Counted from the stretch's first letter, positions 25,286 to 36,595 are shown. The stretch: 36,883 nucleotides of DNA from an uncultured Bacteroides sp. (GCA_947574505.1 CANPJW010000026.1:1-36883), one strand, 5' to 3'. Notes: a model not told the origin generated them from the sequence alone. Translations and numbers: made by a program.

Positions 25286-25845
25286 TATACAATTCTCCTA
25301 TTCTTATCAATAAATTGTTGTTTCACTCGCTTTAACTGCGTGGCAACACTTGCATCCAGCCGGTAGTCGTTTATATCGAAGATAAATCCGCCTTCGATAG
25401 ACGGGTCTACCACCGTTTCCAGTTCCATTTGGGCATGTAGGATATGCGCGGCTGCGGAACGAATCCGGTCTTCCGTCTCCTTATCGACAGGCACAGCGGT
25501 AATCAACTTGCCGGTTCCGATATGTTTCAGTTTCCGGTAAAGGTCCAGATACATCAGGCTGATAAACTGCAGATAGCCCTCACGCCTGTTTCTCAGTACC
25601 AAAGTGATGAAACGGACAAACTCCCTCGTCGACTTACCGTCACCATCGGCAGCCGTACAGGCCAGTGCCAATTTCTCCTTCATTGTGATGACAGGATTTT
25701 CAAGTGCTTCGCGCAGACCGGGCTGGGCACAGAAACTGTAAGACAACATCAGGAATTCCTGATATACCCTGTCTTCCACACCTTTTTCCTGCGCGTATTC
25801 AATCATCGCTTTCGCATAACGCATTGAGAGTATTCCGACTTCCAT
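25285..25845 (-). CDS. atpH: ATP synthase F1 delta subunit
   Basis: Delta joins the peripheral stalk (b chains) to the top of the F1 head. The 186 residues fit the family. The N-terminal helical domain begins [18 protein letters not shown], matching the usual xYAxALxxxA start. The C-terminal part shows the conserved pattern [30 protein letters not shown], equivalent to DPSLIGGxxxxxGDxxxDxSxxxxL. It begins 5 bp after the atpF stop and overlaps atpA by one base. Confidence 0.95.
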   Translation of the reverse strand: MEVGILSMRYAKAMIEYAQEKGVEDRVYQEFLMLSYSFCAQPGLREALENPVITMKEKLALACTAADGDGKSTREFVRFITLVLRNRREGYLQFISLMYLDLYRKLKHIGTGKLITAVPVDKETEDRIRSAAAHILHAQMELETVVDPSIEGGFIFDINDYRLDASVATQLKRVKQQFIDKNRRIV

Positions 25846-25850
25846 CTTCC

Positions 25851-26354
25851 TTAGTTCTTATTCGGGGTTAATATTTCATCCAGCATCCGGTCAATCATGC
25901 CCATCTGAGCCTCTTTATCCGCAAGATTCTTGCGGAGCACTTTCTCGGCGATGTCGACCGAAAGAACAGCTACCTGGCGACGGATGTCGCGGATAGCTTC
26001 GTCCTTTTCAATCTGAATTTGTTGTTTCACCGCATCCAGTTCTTTCTGCGCGGCTATCTCAGCTTGCTTACGGGCCTCGTGAACAATCTTGTCACGTTCT
26101 TCCATTGCCTCCCTCAAGATGCGTCCTTGTTCCTTGTTGGCGGCAGCTACCAACGCCTCGCCTTCCTCTTTCAGTTTGGACAACTGAGCGTTGGCTTCCC
26201 TCGCCACCTCCAAAGACTGGTCAATATAGGTCTTACGGCCTTCCACCATCTTGATGATGACGGGAAAACCGTACTTCGCCAATATCACGAACACAATCCC
26301 GAATGAGAGGAACATCCAGAACAACAGGCCACTATCAGGTAATAATAATGACAT
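25851..26354 (-). CDS. atpF: ATP synthase Fo b subunit
   Basis: Subunit b forms the peripheral stalk that holds the F1 head against rotation. The 167 residues comprise one N-terminal membrane helix ([26 protein letters not shown], about 9-34) and a long charged coiled coil (about 40-140, with [19 protein letters not shown] and [19 protein letters not shown]). The end is [15 protein letters not shown], the delta-binding part. There is only one b gene, so b is a homodimer. It is 4 bp from atpE. Confidence 0.97.
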   Translation of the reverse strand: MSLLLPDSGLLFWMFLSFGIVFVILAKYGFPVIIKMVEGRKTYIDQSLEVAREANAQLSKLKEEGEALVAAANKEQGRILREAMEERDKIVHEARKQAEIAAQKELDAVKQQIQIEKDEAIRDIRRQVAVLSVDIAEKVLRKNLADKEAQMGMIDRMLDEILTPNKN

Positions 26355-26358
26355 AGGC

Positions 26359-26667
<309 letters not shown>

Positions 26668-26670
26668 TCA

Positions 26671-27810
26671 CTATTTGTCTGCCGCCTTTACCTTGGCTCC
26701 TTCCTGTGCCAGTCCGATAAACACTGCCGAAAGCATGGTGAATACATAAGCCTGGATGAAAGCGACCAACAGTTCAAGCGCATTCATAAAGATATTGAAT
26801 AACACGGAAGCCACTGTCAGCGTGCCATTCAGCGCGGGTCCCATACTTGCCGAGATGAATATCAGACAAGTGAGCACCAGCATCGCCATGTGTCCCGCCA
26901 GCATATTGGCGAAAAGACGAATCATCAAGGCAAACGGTTTCGTAAAGATTCCGAAGAACTCAATGAACGGCATCATCGGCACAGGCACTTTCAACCACCA
27001 AGGAACATCCGGCCAGAAAATATCTTTCCAATAATGCTTTGTTCCGAAGATATTGACTGCCAGGAATGTGCATATTGCAAGCACCATTGTGACGGCAATA
27101 TTTCCTGTCACGTTCGCACCACCGGGGAAAAATGGAATCAATCCCATCATATTATTGATAAAGATAAAGAAAAATGCCGTCAGCAGATACGGGGCAAACT
27201 TCCGGTAGTTCGGTCCGACACAACTCTTGATGATGTCGTCGTTCACCATCATGATGAACATTTCCATGAATCCGACAAATCCCCCCGGCGCCTTGGCTCC
27301 TTGCGGACGTTTCCTGTACCAATGCGCTACGCTCAACACAATAACCAGCAGCAATACGCTGTTGAACAGTAAAGCGAATGTCACTTTCGTAATAGAAATA
27401 TCCCAAGGGCGAACTTGCTCGCCTGCCGCATTATATTCAACCAATTTGCCTTCATACTTACTTCCTTCGGGAGCGATGGAGAGCCCTTCATACGTGCCGC
27501 CATTCTCTTCGAGACGTGAAGAAAGGAACACATGCCAACCTGTATTACCACTATAAACGATGATAGGTAATGGTATAGTAATGTGCGTTTTGCCCCATGT
27601 CGTAATGTGCCATTCATATGAGTCGCCGATATGTCCGAACACGATTTCCTTCACGTCCACCGTATGCTCTTCCTCCTCTTGGGGAGTAATCGCATCCTGC
27701 GTCTGTGAAGGCACTTCTCCCGCCTGTTCCTGTGCAAGAACCGGCAGGCAGGCTACCATCATCAGGCAGAACAGAACCAACGGAGCTACTATGTTATGCA
27801 ACTGTTTCAT
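26671..27810 (-). CDS. atpB: ATP synthase Fo a subunit with exported N-terminal extension
   Basis: Subunit a forms the ion half-channels beside the c-ring. The protein has 379 residues, about 110 more than E. coli. The extra part is N-terminal: a signal-peptide-like segment (NIVAPLVLFCLMMVACLPVLAQ), an acidic linker (TPQEEEEHTVDVKEI) and a soluble part to about residue 130. The core helices follow, with the essential Arg in KPFALMIRLFANMLAGHMAM and the last helix LLVAFIQAYVFTMLSAVFIGLA. The N-terminal extension is, as far as I know, normal for Bacteroidota. Its start overlaps the end of the preceding small gene by 17 bp. Confidence 0.97.
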   Translation of the reverse strand: MKQLHNIVAPLVLFCLMMVACLPVLAQEQAGEVPSQTQDAITPQEEEEHTVDVKEIVFGHIGDSYEWHITTWGKTHITIPLPIIVYSGNTGWHVFLSSRLEENGGTYEGLSIAPEGSKYEGKLVEYNAAGEQVRPWDISITKVTFALLFNSVLLLVIVLSVAHWYRKRPQGAKAPGGFVGFMEMFIMMVNDDIIKSCVGPNYRKFAPYLLTAFFFIFINNMMGLIPFFPGGANVTGNIAVTMVLAICTFLAVNIFGTKHYWKDIFWPDVPWWLKVPVPMMPFIEFFGIFTKPFALMIRLFANMLAGHMAMLVLTCLIFISASMGPALNGTLTVASVLFNIFMNALELLVAFIQAYVFTMLSAVFIGLAQEGAKVKAADK

Positions 27811-28228
27811 TTTTATTCTTATTTTTCTTCTTCAGTTTCCGGTTCACTTCAAATGAGAAAAAGAACCAAGTTTCGAATATCAGATATATCAAATAGAACG
27901 AGATAAACGTCAGCAAAAATGCCTTGGCTTCTTCGCGTACGGCAAGGCAATAAATCAAGACCAGAATAATAGAAAGAATCATCTTTACCATCTTTATCGC
28001 CAGATACAACAGTAACAATTTCTGCGGGGCATGCAGCCGGCACGCATCGAACATATAGATACTAAACAACCCGAATAAATAGAAATAAACCGGAATGAAC
28101 GGATATCCTCCAAAATAATGCCCCGGCAGAGCAAAGTGTAAAATAACCGCCCCAAGCGTCGCGCTTAAGATTGCAAACAAAGTATGCAAACCGATAAAAT
28201 TCCGTTTCGTTTTAGTAATGTTCACCAT
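27794..28228 (-). CDS. Small membrane protein in the atp operon (AtpI-like position)
   Basis: This 144-residue membrane protein (start MVNITKTKRNF) has four likely helices: IGLHTLFAILSATLGAVILHFAL, FIPVYFYLFGLFSIYMF, LLLYLAIKMVKMILSIILVLIYCL and AFLLTFISFYLIYLIFETWFFFSF. The end is basic (NRKLKKKNKNKNE). A longer frame reaches 28276 but would overlap atpC, so the Met at 28228 is chosen. It sits just before atpB, where other bacteria carry atpI, and the four-helix pattern is similar. An assembly role for the c-ring is therefore plausible but unproven from sequence. Confidence 0.8.
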   Translation of the reverse strand: MVNITKTKRNFIGLHTLFAILSATLGAVILHFALPGHYFGGYPFIPVYFYLFGLFSIYMFDACRLHAPQKLLLLYLAIKMVKMILSIILVLIYCLAVREEAKAFLLTFISFYLIYLIFETWFFFSFEVNRKLKKKNKNKNETVA

Positions 28229-28244
28229 GTCACTGTGTTTTTCT

Positions 28245-28493
28245 TTAGGAAATGCAAGCGGAAACCGTCCCGTCACTCAGTTCGACAAAACCACCCTGAA
28301 TATCCATTGTATACTCCTCTCCTTCCATCGTCGTGTAACTCAGCGTTCCCGCTTTCAATGACGAGACGATAGGCGCATGCCCCGGAAGAATGGAAAACGA
28401 ACCGATCGTGCCCGGCAATGTGACAATCTTCACATCTCCGTCGAATATGCTCTTCTCGGGCGATACTATACTCAAATGCAGTTCTTTCATCAC
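28245..28493 (-). CDS. atpC: ATP synthase F1 epsilon subunit, short form
   Basis: Epsilon links gamma to the c-ring. The 82 residues cover only the N-terminal beta-sandwich (LHLSIVSPEKSIFDGDVKIVTLPGTIGSFSILPGHAP, then GGFVELSDGTVSACIS). The C-terminal two-helix domain of about 50 residues, which inhibits ATP hydrolysis in E. coli and Bacillus, is missing. The gene ends with a proper stop and is followed by the next gene, so this is the natural short form of the group rather than a truncation. It starts 9 bp after atpD. Confidence 0.96.
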   Translation of the reverse strand: MMKELHLSIVSPEKSIFDGDVKIVTLPGTIGSFSILPGHAPIVSSLKAGTLSYTTMEGEEYTMDIQGGFVELSDGTVSACIS

Positions 28494-28502
28494 TCTATGT
28501 TT

Positions 28503-30589
<2,087 letters not shown>

Positions 30590-30626
30590 AAAGGCGGCTC
30601 ATGTTATTTGGACATGAGCCGCCTTT
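30590..30626 (-). terminator. Strong terminator after purT
   Basis: A perfect 15-bp stem pairs 30590-30604 with 30612-30626 (core GGCGGCTCATG), with a 7-nt loop. It lies 28 bp after the purT stop. T tracts of three to four follow on either strand, so it can act in both directions. Confidence 0.85.
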
Positions 30627-30653
30627 TGATATGATTTCCTTAATAGTCTTTTT

Positions 30654-31823
30654 TTAGTACACTTCTACTTTTTCAGCGATTTTCTTGGCCTTATCACGCA
30701 ACGCGTCGAGGTCGGAATTCGACGGAGCGTAGCAGAGCACTACTCCCATACGACGGTTGACACGAGTAAACGGTTTGCCGAATATGCGGAGATAGGTATC
30801 CTCTTCCTTTGTCACCTCTTCCAGTCCACGGTATTGAGGACGTTCCTGGCTGGCAATCGGAGAAAGGATAACAGCGCTTGCTCCTATCCGCTCCTGCTTG
30901 ATACCGGGAATAGGCAGACCAAGTACCGCACGGAGATGAAGTTCAAATTCGTTCAGGTTTTGTGTTCCGGCCAGTGTCACCATGCCCGTATCATGCGGAC
31001 GTGGAGAAAGTTCGGAGAAATAAACTCCGTTTTCGTGACTCAGGAAAAACTCCACTCCCCACAATCCTGCGCCTGTCAGGGCACGGGTCACTTTTTCCGC
31101 CATCTCTTCCGCTTCTTTCAAGTGAGCAGGGTCGATATGTGCGGGTTGGAAACTTTCACGGTAGTCGCCACCTTTCTGTACATGTCCGATGGGCGGGCAG
31201 AACAAGGTGGGGCCATTCTTTTGGGTAACAGTCAATAAGGTGATTTCGCTGTCAAACTTGATAAATTCTTCGATGATAAGTTCGCGGATATCACCACGGC
31301 TTCCACTACATCCATATTCCCAGGCATGTTCGAGTTCGTCGGCACTCTTCACAAGAGATTGTCCTTTGCCGGATGAGGACATCAAAGGTTTCACCACACA
31401 AGGAAAACCTATTTTAGCGGCAGCATCTTTCAGTTCTTCCAGTGTCTTGGCGTAGAAATATTTAGCAGTTTTCAGTCCGAGTTCTTTGGCTGCAAGGTCG
31501 CGGATGGCCTTGCGATTCATCGTGAAGTTGACGGCACGGGCACTGGGCACGACCTGGATTCCTTCTTTCTCGAAGTCGTACAAGCGTTCTGTGCGGATAG
31601 CTTCAATTTCCGGCACGATGATGTCCGGCTGATGTTTCTTTACGACACGTTCCAACTCTTCGCCGTTCAGCATGTCGAATACTTCAAATTCATCGGCTAC
31701 TTGCATAGCCGGAGCTCCTGCATAAGAGTCACAGGCAATAATATGCTGACCTTTACGTTGGGCTGAGATTACAAACTCTTTTCCAAGTTCTCCTGAACCG
31801 AGTAACAGTATTTTCTTCATCAT
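30654..31823 (-). CDS. purT: Formate-dependent phosphoribosylglycinamide formyltransferase 2
   Basis: PurT formylates GAR to FGAR using formate and ATP, a folate-free alternative to PurN in purine synthesis. The 389 residues fit the family (E. coli 392). It is an ATP-grasp enzyme. The N-terminal part starts [22 protein letters not shown], the ATP-binding part has [21 protein letters not shown] near 150, and the substrate and metal region has [29 protein letters not shown] near 260. Two Met codons start the frame; either could be used. The -7 element TAATTTTG lies 26 bp upstream. Confidence 0.98.
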   Translation of the reverse strand: MMKKILLLGSGELGKEFVISAQRKGQHIIACDSYAGAPAMQVADEFEVFDMLNGEELERVVKKHQPDIIVPEIEAIRTERLYDFEKEGIQVVPSARAVNFTMNRKAIRDLAAKELGLKTAKYFYAKTLEELKDAAAKIGFPCVVKPLMSSSGKGQSLVKSADELEHAWEYGCSGSRGDIRELIIEEFIKFDSEITLLTVTQKNGPTLFCPPIGHVQKGGDYRESFQPAHIDPAHLKEAEEMAEKVTRALTGAGLWGVEFFLSHENGVYFSELSPRPHDTGMVTLAGTQNLNEFELHLRAVLGLPIPGIKQERIGASAVILSPIASQERPQYRGLEEVTKEEDTYLRIFGKPFTRVNRRMGVVLCYAPSNSDLDALRDKAKKIAEKVEVY

Positions 31824-31848
31824 TTTGAGTGTTTTTATATTAGTGACG

Positions 31849-31856
31849 CAAAATTA
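31849..31856 (-). promoter_or_regulatory. purT: purT promoter -7 element
   Basis: CAAAATTA on plus is TAATTTTG on minus, a full -7 match 26 bp before the purT start. Confidence 0.6.
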
Positions 31857-31883
31857 GTATATTTCGATGAAATACGGCTTTTT

Positions 31884-32000
31884 TTAGTGACGTACTTTCG
31901 GATATTTATTATGAAAGCGGAAACCAAGTCCAAGCATCAGGTAATTAAGGGTCTGGACATACTCCCCTATTCCGGGAAATGTCCCTGCCGGTTTGTCTTT
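31884..32000 (-). pseudogene. C-terminal remnant of an outer-membrane barrel protein
   Basis: A 38-codon open stretch ends at TAA (31884-31886) and is closed upstream by an in-frame stop at 32001-32003. It encodes AGTFPGIGEYVQTLNYLMLG followed by LGFRFHNKYPKVRH. The pattern LNYLMLGLGFRF is a typical last strand of a Bacteroidota outer-membrane barrel. No start or signal peptide is present and the acetyltransferase gene follows 13 bp upstream. It is therefore the 3' end of a gene that was otherwise deleted. Confidence 0.6.
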
Positions 32001-32012
32001 TTAGAGCGAAGT

Positions 32013-32636
32013 TTATAAATCGAGGATTTCAATAAACTTGGCGACGTGATAACCATCCATCAGCCCATGATGGCAAGTGACGGAAACAGGCAGCATCAAC
32101 TTCTCTCCTTCGCGGAAGTACTTTCCGGTAGAAATTTTGGGGACGCTATCACCCGAACGTATATTGGTGGGGTGCTTCATATCTGTGAAAGTGAGCCACG
32201 GAACAGCCGAATAATGGATAGCGTTGGGATGGAATGTCCCCCCTTTGTTCAGTCCGGTAGTAGCTTGCAGACGTTCCATTTCTACTTTCGCTTTACGGAT
32301 GAAGACAAGTTCGTCCGGGTCATATTCGAAGGCTGCGAAAGAAAAAGTATGATCGGCACGACCTACAGTGGATTCGGGCAGAAGACTGTCATAACACACT
32401 ACCCTGTCTCCTTGGATACGATAACGGAACTCTTCGACTTTGGCGGCAGCGGTAACAATCCGATGCAAGACCAAGAGGGAGAAAGACACACTTTTGTCTT
32501 TGGCTTCCTGATACGTACGGGTGCAGTCTACGTTGACCGTCACTCCGAAAAACGGATCGTCAAAAGCACTGAAGTGCTCGAAATGTTCTTTTCTATTCCA
32601 GGTAGCAATATCAATGATTTTCTCAATCTGATTCAT
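32013..32636 (-). CDS. CatA-like O-acetyltransferase
   Basis: This 207-residue protein belongs to the chloramphenicol acetyltransferase fold family. The catalytic motif HHGLMDGYH (HHxxxDG, His as general base) is near residue 189. FSFAAFEYDPDE, HYSAVPWLTFTDMKHP and the N-terminal WNRKEHFEHFSAFDDPFFGVTVNVD match the CatA-like group. Members transfer an acetyl group from acetyl-CoA to a hydroxyl. Chromosomal versions in Bacteroides are common and are not proof of chloramphenicol resistance. The start is ATG 32636 (an upstream GTG at 32645 is in frame). It follows the palindromic repeat and the DUF4301 gene and may be cotranscribed with it. Confidence 0.88.
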   Translation of the reverse strand: MNQIEKIIDIATWNRKEHFEHFSAFDDPFFGVTVNVDCTRTYQEAKDKSVSFSLLVLHRIVTAAAKVEEFRYRIQGDRVVCYDSLLPESTVGRADHTFSFAAFEYDPDELVFIRKAKVEMERLQATTGLNKGGTFHPNAIHYSAVPWLTFTDMKHPTNIRSGDSVPKISTGKYFREGEKLMLPVSVTCHHGLMDGYHVAKFIEILDL

Positions 32637-32660
32637 TCTAAACACTCTTTTTTTAAGTTC

Positions 32661-32744
32661 ACCACAGATTACACAGATTGAATAAGATATATATTGTTCG
32701 TATAAACAATCTGTATCAATTCAATAATCAGTGTAATCTGTGGT
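32661..32744. repeat. Palindromic intergenic repeat (14-bp arms)
   Basis: ACCACAGATTACAC (32661-32674) and its exact inverse GTGTAATCTGTGGT (32731-32744) bound an 84-bp element. Further pairing inside (GATTGAAT with ATTCAATAATC, and ATTGTT with AACAAT) would make one long hairpin. The arm sequence, an AATCTGTG-rich motif, is familiar to me as a repeat scattered between genes in Bacteroides and other bacteria. A REP- or MITE-like element is the best reading. It ends 10 bp before the stop of the DUF4301 gene. Confidence 0.75.
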
Positions 32745-32754
32745 AAAAAAACAA

Positions 32755-34272
32755 TTATTGATGTTGCTCGCGCAGCAGATCGTTCACAGTCTTCACCGGA
32801 TTGAAGGTAGCGAGGGGAACTTCTACAAATACGGTATTCCAATCGCTCATAGCACCGTTCCACAAACCGGGAAGTTCGAGAGCTTTCAAATCTTTGCCGT
32901 TCTTTGATTTATAGGAAATGAAGCCTGTTGCCTTATCCACGTACTTCACCAAATCGAACTTATGACCTTTATAGTCACGTACTGCACATACCAGATCTAC
33001 CGGGTTGAAGTGTGTACCGTTTTCGAACATTTCCTTCTTTTCGGGGTCGTTCATGTCGATTTGCGAGCTTTCGAGGATTTGCAAGGAGATAGTTCCGTCG
33101 CTGTTGTATGCAAGGAACGGACCACCACCCGGTTCGCCTACGTTCTTCACCATTCCACAGACACGCATCGGACGATTCAGTTTGTTTTTCAGATAAATGG
33201 CGAGTACGGAATCTTCGAGGTCTTTCGTTTCCGGATTCTTGCAGAAAAGTTTCTTTTGCAGGAACTGGAGCATTTCCATCATTTGGTCATGCGTATATTT
33301 GCCGCTGTCAAGTAGTTCGAGATATTCAAATGCTTGTTTTTGCAAGGAGACAAGTACGCCGGCAATCAGTTTCTTATACGTAACGGTATCCTCTTTCAGT
33401 TTGTCAGGGACTACGTTGTCGATATTCTTGATAAAAATAATATCGGCGTCAAGATCGTTCAGGTTCTCAATCAGTGCGCCGTGTCCACCCGGACGGAACA
33501 GCAGTTTGCCGTTGTCGCGGAACGGTTGGTTGTCCATGTCAGCGGCAATGGTGTCAGTGCTCGGCTTCTGTTCGGAGAAAGTGATGTAATAATCAACACC
33601 GTAACGTTTGGCAAATTCGCCGGCCTTTTCGTCCACCAGTTTCTTGAAGAGTTCGCGATGTTCGGTAGATACGGTGAAGTGTACGTTGACTTTGCCACTC
33701 TTGCCGGCTGCATACATGGCTCCTTCTGCAAGATGCTCTTCCAACGGAGTGCGTGCACCTTCGGGATATTTATGGAATTTGAGCAGGCCTTTCGGCAGTG
33801 CGCCATAATTCAGCCCGGCAGTTTCGAGCAATGCCGATACAACAGTTTTATAGTTGCCTTCTTCGATTAATCCGGGAATGTCCTTTTTGGCTGTACGCTG
33901 ACAAGCTACATTGAGGTCGTCATAGAAAGCAAAATCCCTGATACCGTCAAAAAATGCCAGTTCGAACTTTGTAGTCGGTTTATCATAGTCGGCAGATAGA
34001 AACTCGAACAGGTTCTTGAACATACGGCTTGCAGCGCCCGAAGCCGGTACAAACTTCACAATGGTCTTATCTGTGTTTGTATATGCGTCCCACGCTGCCA
34101 GATATGCTTTCTGCTCCTCAGTATTGGGAGCCAATATACCTTTTTCGATGGAAGCGGCCGCGTCCAGTTTCAAAAAAGGAAAACCAGTTTGGAAGCAAGC
34201 CAGTTGCTCTGCTATTTGCGCTTCCGTGATGCCTTTCTTGGCAAGCAACTCTTTGTCCTGTGTCGTTATCAT
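32755..34272 (-). CDS. DUF4301 family protein
   Basis: This 505-residue cytoplasmic protein belongs to the DUF4301 family, common in Bacteroidota. It has a nucleotidyltransferase-like look: VKFVPASGAASRMFKNL near residue 74 resembles the pyrophosphorylase loop, and FRPGGHGALIENLNDLDADIIFIKNIDNVV near 255 resembles the uridylyltransferase core. A second part has RVCGMVKNVGEPGGGPFLAY. By this resemblance it may handle a nucleotide sugar, but the reaction is unknown. It has no signal or membrane segment. It is divergent from relA/spoT. A -7 match (CAAAAATA on plus, 34299-34306) lies about 26 bp before the ATG. Confidence 0.85.
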   Translation of the reverse strand: MITTQDKELLAKKGITEAQIAEQLACFQTGFPFLKLDAAASIEKGILAPNTEEQKAYLAAWDAYTNTDKTIVKFVPASGAASRMFKNLFEFLSADYDKPTTKFELAFFDGIRDFAFYDDLNVACQRTAKKDIPGLIEEGNYKTVVSALLETAGLNYGALPKGLLKFHKYPEGARTPLEEHLAEGAMYAAGKSGKVNVHFTVSTEHRELFKKLVDEKAGEFAKRYGVDYYITFSEQKPSTDTIAADMDNQPFRDNGKLLFRPGGHGALIENLNDLDADIIFIKNIDNVVPDKLKEDTVTYKKLIAGVLVSLQKQAFEYLELLDSGKYTHDQMMEMLQFLQKKLFCKNPETKDLEDSVLAIYLKNKLNRPMRVCGMVKNVGEPGGGPFLAYNSDGTISLQILESSQIDMNDPEKKEMFENGTHFNPVDLVCAVRDYKGHKFDLVKYVDKATGFISYKSKNGKDLKALELPGLWNGAMSDWNTVFVEVPLATFNPVKTVNDLLREQHQ

Positions 34273-34298
34273 AATATCTAATTTTATTAATTGATGCC

Positions 34299-34306
34299 CA
34301 AAAATA
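34299..34306 (-). promoter_or_regulatory. DUF4301 gene promoter -7 element
   Basis: On minus the sequence reads TATTTTTG, a full -7 match. The divergent RSH gene has a one-mismatch element, TAATTTTA, at 34349-34356 on plus, 22 bp before its ATG. Confidence 0.55.
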
Positions 34307-34378
34307 CAAAATGTTATTTACTTCTTGCCGAATAACCAGGAAAAAAAGTAATTTTACATCGAATTAACAAGATTGAAT

Positions 34379-36595
34379 ATGGACGACTTTTTTACATCAG
34401 AGGAAAAAAAGGAGCTTTTTTCACTCTACCGGCATTTGATGTTATCTGCCGGAGACAGCATTTCCTGGCAGGATTGCCAAAAATTAAAAAAACATCTAAT
34501 CAAAGCAGCCCAGTGTAACGGATTGCAACACAATAACTTCGGGATGAATCCCGTCATCAGAGATTTACAAACGGCAGTCATCGTAGCTGAAGAAATCGGT
34601 ATGAAAGGCTCGTGCCTCATTGGTATCATGCTGCACGAAATTGTAAAGGCGCATATACTGTCTATCGAAGAAGTAAACACCGAATACGGAGAAGATGTGG
34701 CAAGCATCATCAAGGGATTGGTAAAAACAAACGAGCTGTATGCGAAGAGTCCGGCGATAGAATCGGAGAATTTCCGCAATCTCCTGCTCTCGTTTGCCGA
34801 GGATATGCGTGTCATACTGATTATGATTGCCGACCGCGTGAACGTGATGCGCCAAATCAAGGATTCGGGCAATGAAGAAGACCGGAACAAGGTGGCGAAC
34901 GAAGCCGCTTATCTGTATGCCCCATTAGCGCATAAGCTGGGGCTCTATAAGTTGAAATCGGAACTTGAGGACTTGTCGCTGAAATATACACAGCGGGAAA
35001 CCTACTATTATATAAAGGATAAGTTGAACGAGACGAAGGCGTCACGCGACAAGTATATCGCCGCTTTTATTGAACCTATACAGAAAAAGGTGGCGGCTGC
35101 GGGATTGAAATTCGACATCAAGGGACGTACCAAGTCCATACATTCGATATGGAACAAGATTCAGAAACAGAAAACACCGTTCGAAGGGATTTACGACTTG
35201 TTTGCCATCCGTATTATTCTGGATTCGGAACCGGAACCGGCAAAGGAGAAGCAGGAATGTTGGCAGGTATATTCCATTGTGACCGATATGTACCAGCCTA
35301 ACCCGAAGCGTCTGCGTGACTGGCTTTCTATCCCGAAAAGCAATGGTTACGAGTCGTTGCACATCACTGTGATGGGACCGGAAGGAAAATGGGTGGAAGT
35401 ACAGATACGTACCCGCCGCATGGACGAAATCGCTGAGCGCGGACTGGCTGCTCACTGGAGATACAAAGGCATCAAAGGCGAAACTGGTTTGGACGAATGG
35501 CTGACTTCGGTTCGCGAAGCATTGGAAAATGCGGACAACGACTCGATGAAAGTGATGGACCAGTTCAAAATGGACCTTTACGAAGATGAGGTTTTCGTAT
35601 TTACTCCCAAAGGGGACTTGTTCAAACTGGCGAAAGGCGCTACGGTGCTCGATTTCGCTTTCCATATCCATAGCAAACTGGGATGCAAATGTATCGGCGC
35701 CAAGGTGAACGGCAAGAATGCCCAACTCAAACAGAAGTTGAACAGCGGCGACCAGGTGGAGATTATGACTTCAAACACCCAGACTCCGAAACAGGACTGG
35801 CTGAATATCGTGACCACTTCCAAAGCCCGTACGAAGATTCGGCAGGCACTTAAGGAGATGGTAGCGCGTCAGCACGATTTTGCGAAGGAGACATTAGAAC
35901 GGAAGTTCAAGAACCGCAAGCTGGAGTATGACGAGGCGACAATGATGCGCCTTATCAAGCGTTTGGGATTCAAGAACGTGACGGAGTTTTATCAGAAAAT
36001 AGCTGATGAAGCACTAGATGTCAATGAGGTTCTGGACAAATACATCGAGCAGCAGAAACGCGATAATGATACGCATGACGAGATTGTGTACCGGAGCGCC
36101 GAGGGATACAACATGCAGGTGCCACAGGAAGAGACGACATCAAAAGAAGATGTGCTTGTGATTGACCAAAACCTGAAAGGGTTGGAATTCAAGCTTGCCA
36201 AATGTTGTAATCCTATTTATGGTGACGATGTATTCGGTTTTGTGACGGTAAGCGGAGGAATCAAGATTCACAGGAGAGACTGCCCCAATGCGAATCAGAT
36301 GCGCGAACGCTTCGGTTACCGGATTGTAAAGGCACGATGGGCGGGCAAGTCGGAAGGAACGCAGTATCCTATCACGTTGCGCGTTGTGGGACATGACGAT
36401 ATCGGTATTGTGACGAATATCACTTCGATTATATCCAAGGAAAACGGAATCACACTGCGCTCTATCGGCATTGATTCGCATGACGGATTATTCTCAGGAA
36501 CACTGACGATTATGGTCGGTGATACGGGAAGGCTGGAAGCGCTTATCAAGAAGCTGAGGACGGTGAAAGGAGTGAAACAGGTAAACCGGAATTAA
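34379..36595 (+). CDS. RelA/SpoT family (p)ppGpp synthetase with degenerate hydrolase domain
   Basis: This long RSH protein of 738 residues (ATG 34379; a TTG 6 bp upstream is in frame) makes the alarmone (p)ppGpp from ATP and GTP or GDP. The synthetase domain (about 215-350) has GRTKSIHSIWNKI, FEGIYDLFAIRII, KSNGYESLHITVMGP and WVEVQIRTRRMDEIAERGLAAHW, all intact. TGS follows (about 393-455, VFVFTPKGDLFKLAKGATVLDFAFHIH), then the zinc-finger-like region LAKCCNPIYGD and a C-terminal ACT domain. The N-terminal hydrolase domain has lost its metal site: the HD pair is HE (MLHEIVKAH, residues 86-87), the first His is Asn (GMNPVIRDL) and the ED pair is KA. It should be synthetase-only (RelA-like). 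The array at 36616 follows. Confidence 0.93.
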   Translation: MDDFFTSEEKKELFSLYRHLMLSAGDSISWQDCQKLKKHLIKAAQCNGLQHNNFGMNPVIRDLQTAVIVAEEIGMKGSCLIGIMLHEIVKAHILSIEEVNTEYGEDVASIIKGLVKTNELYAKSPAIESENFRNLLLSFAEDMRVILIMIADRVNVMRQIKDSGNEEDRNKVANEAAYLYAPLAHKLGLYKLKSELEDLSLKYTQRETYYYIKDKLNETKASRDKYIAAFIEPIQKKVAAAGLKFDIKGRTKSIHSIWNKIQKQKTPFEGIYDLFAIRIILDSEPEPAKEKQECWQVYSIVTDMYQPNPKRLRDWLSIPKSNGYESLHITVMGPEGKWVEVQIRTRRMDEIAERGLAAHWRYKGIKGETGLDEWLTSVREALENADNDSMKVMDQFKMDLYEDEVFVFTPKGDLFKLAKGATVLDFAFHIHSKLGCKCIGAKVNGKNAQLKQKLNSGDQVEIMTSNTQTPKQDWLNIVTTSKARTKIRQALKEMVARQHDFAKETLERKFKNRKLEYDEATMMRLIKRLGFKNVTEFYQKIADEALDVNEVLDKYIEQQKRDNDTHDEIVYRSAEGYNMQVPQEETTSKEDVLVIDQNLKGLEFKLAKCCNPIYGDDVFGFVTVSGGIKIHRRDCPNANQMRERFGYRIVKARWAGKSEGTQYPITLRVVGHDDIGIVTNITSIISKENGITLRSIGIDSHDGLFSGTLTIMVGDTGRLEALIKKLRTVKGVKQVNRN

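Noticed and set aside
31840..31896. Two TAGTGACG words 44 bp apart upstream of purT, like two units of the phased array
   Set aside because: They match only 9-10 of 13 positions, the intermediate inverted copies are absent, one lies on the purT promoter and the other on the stop codon of the barrel remnant. Probably chance, though the 44-bp step equals two array units.
32013..32636. Acetyltransferase gene as a chloramphenicol resistance gene
   Set aside because: Only family motifs are seen; chromosomal CatA-like proteins often do not confer resistance and no mobile element is attached.
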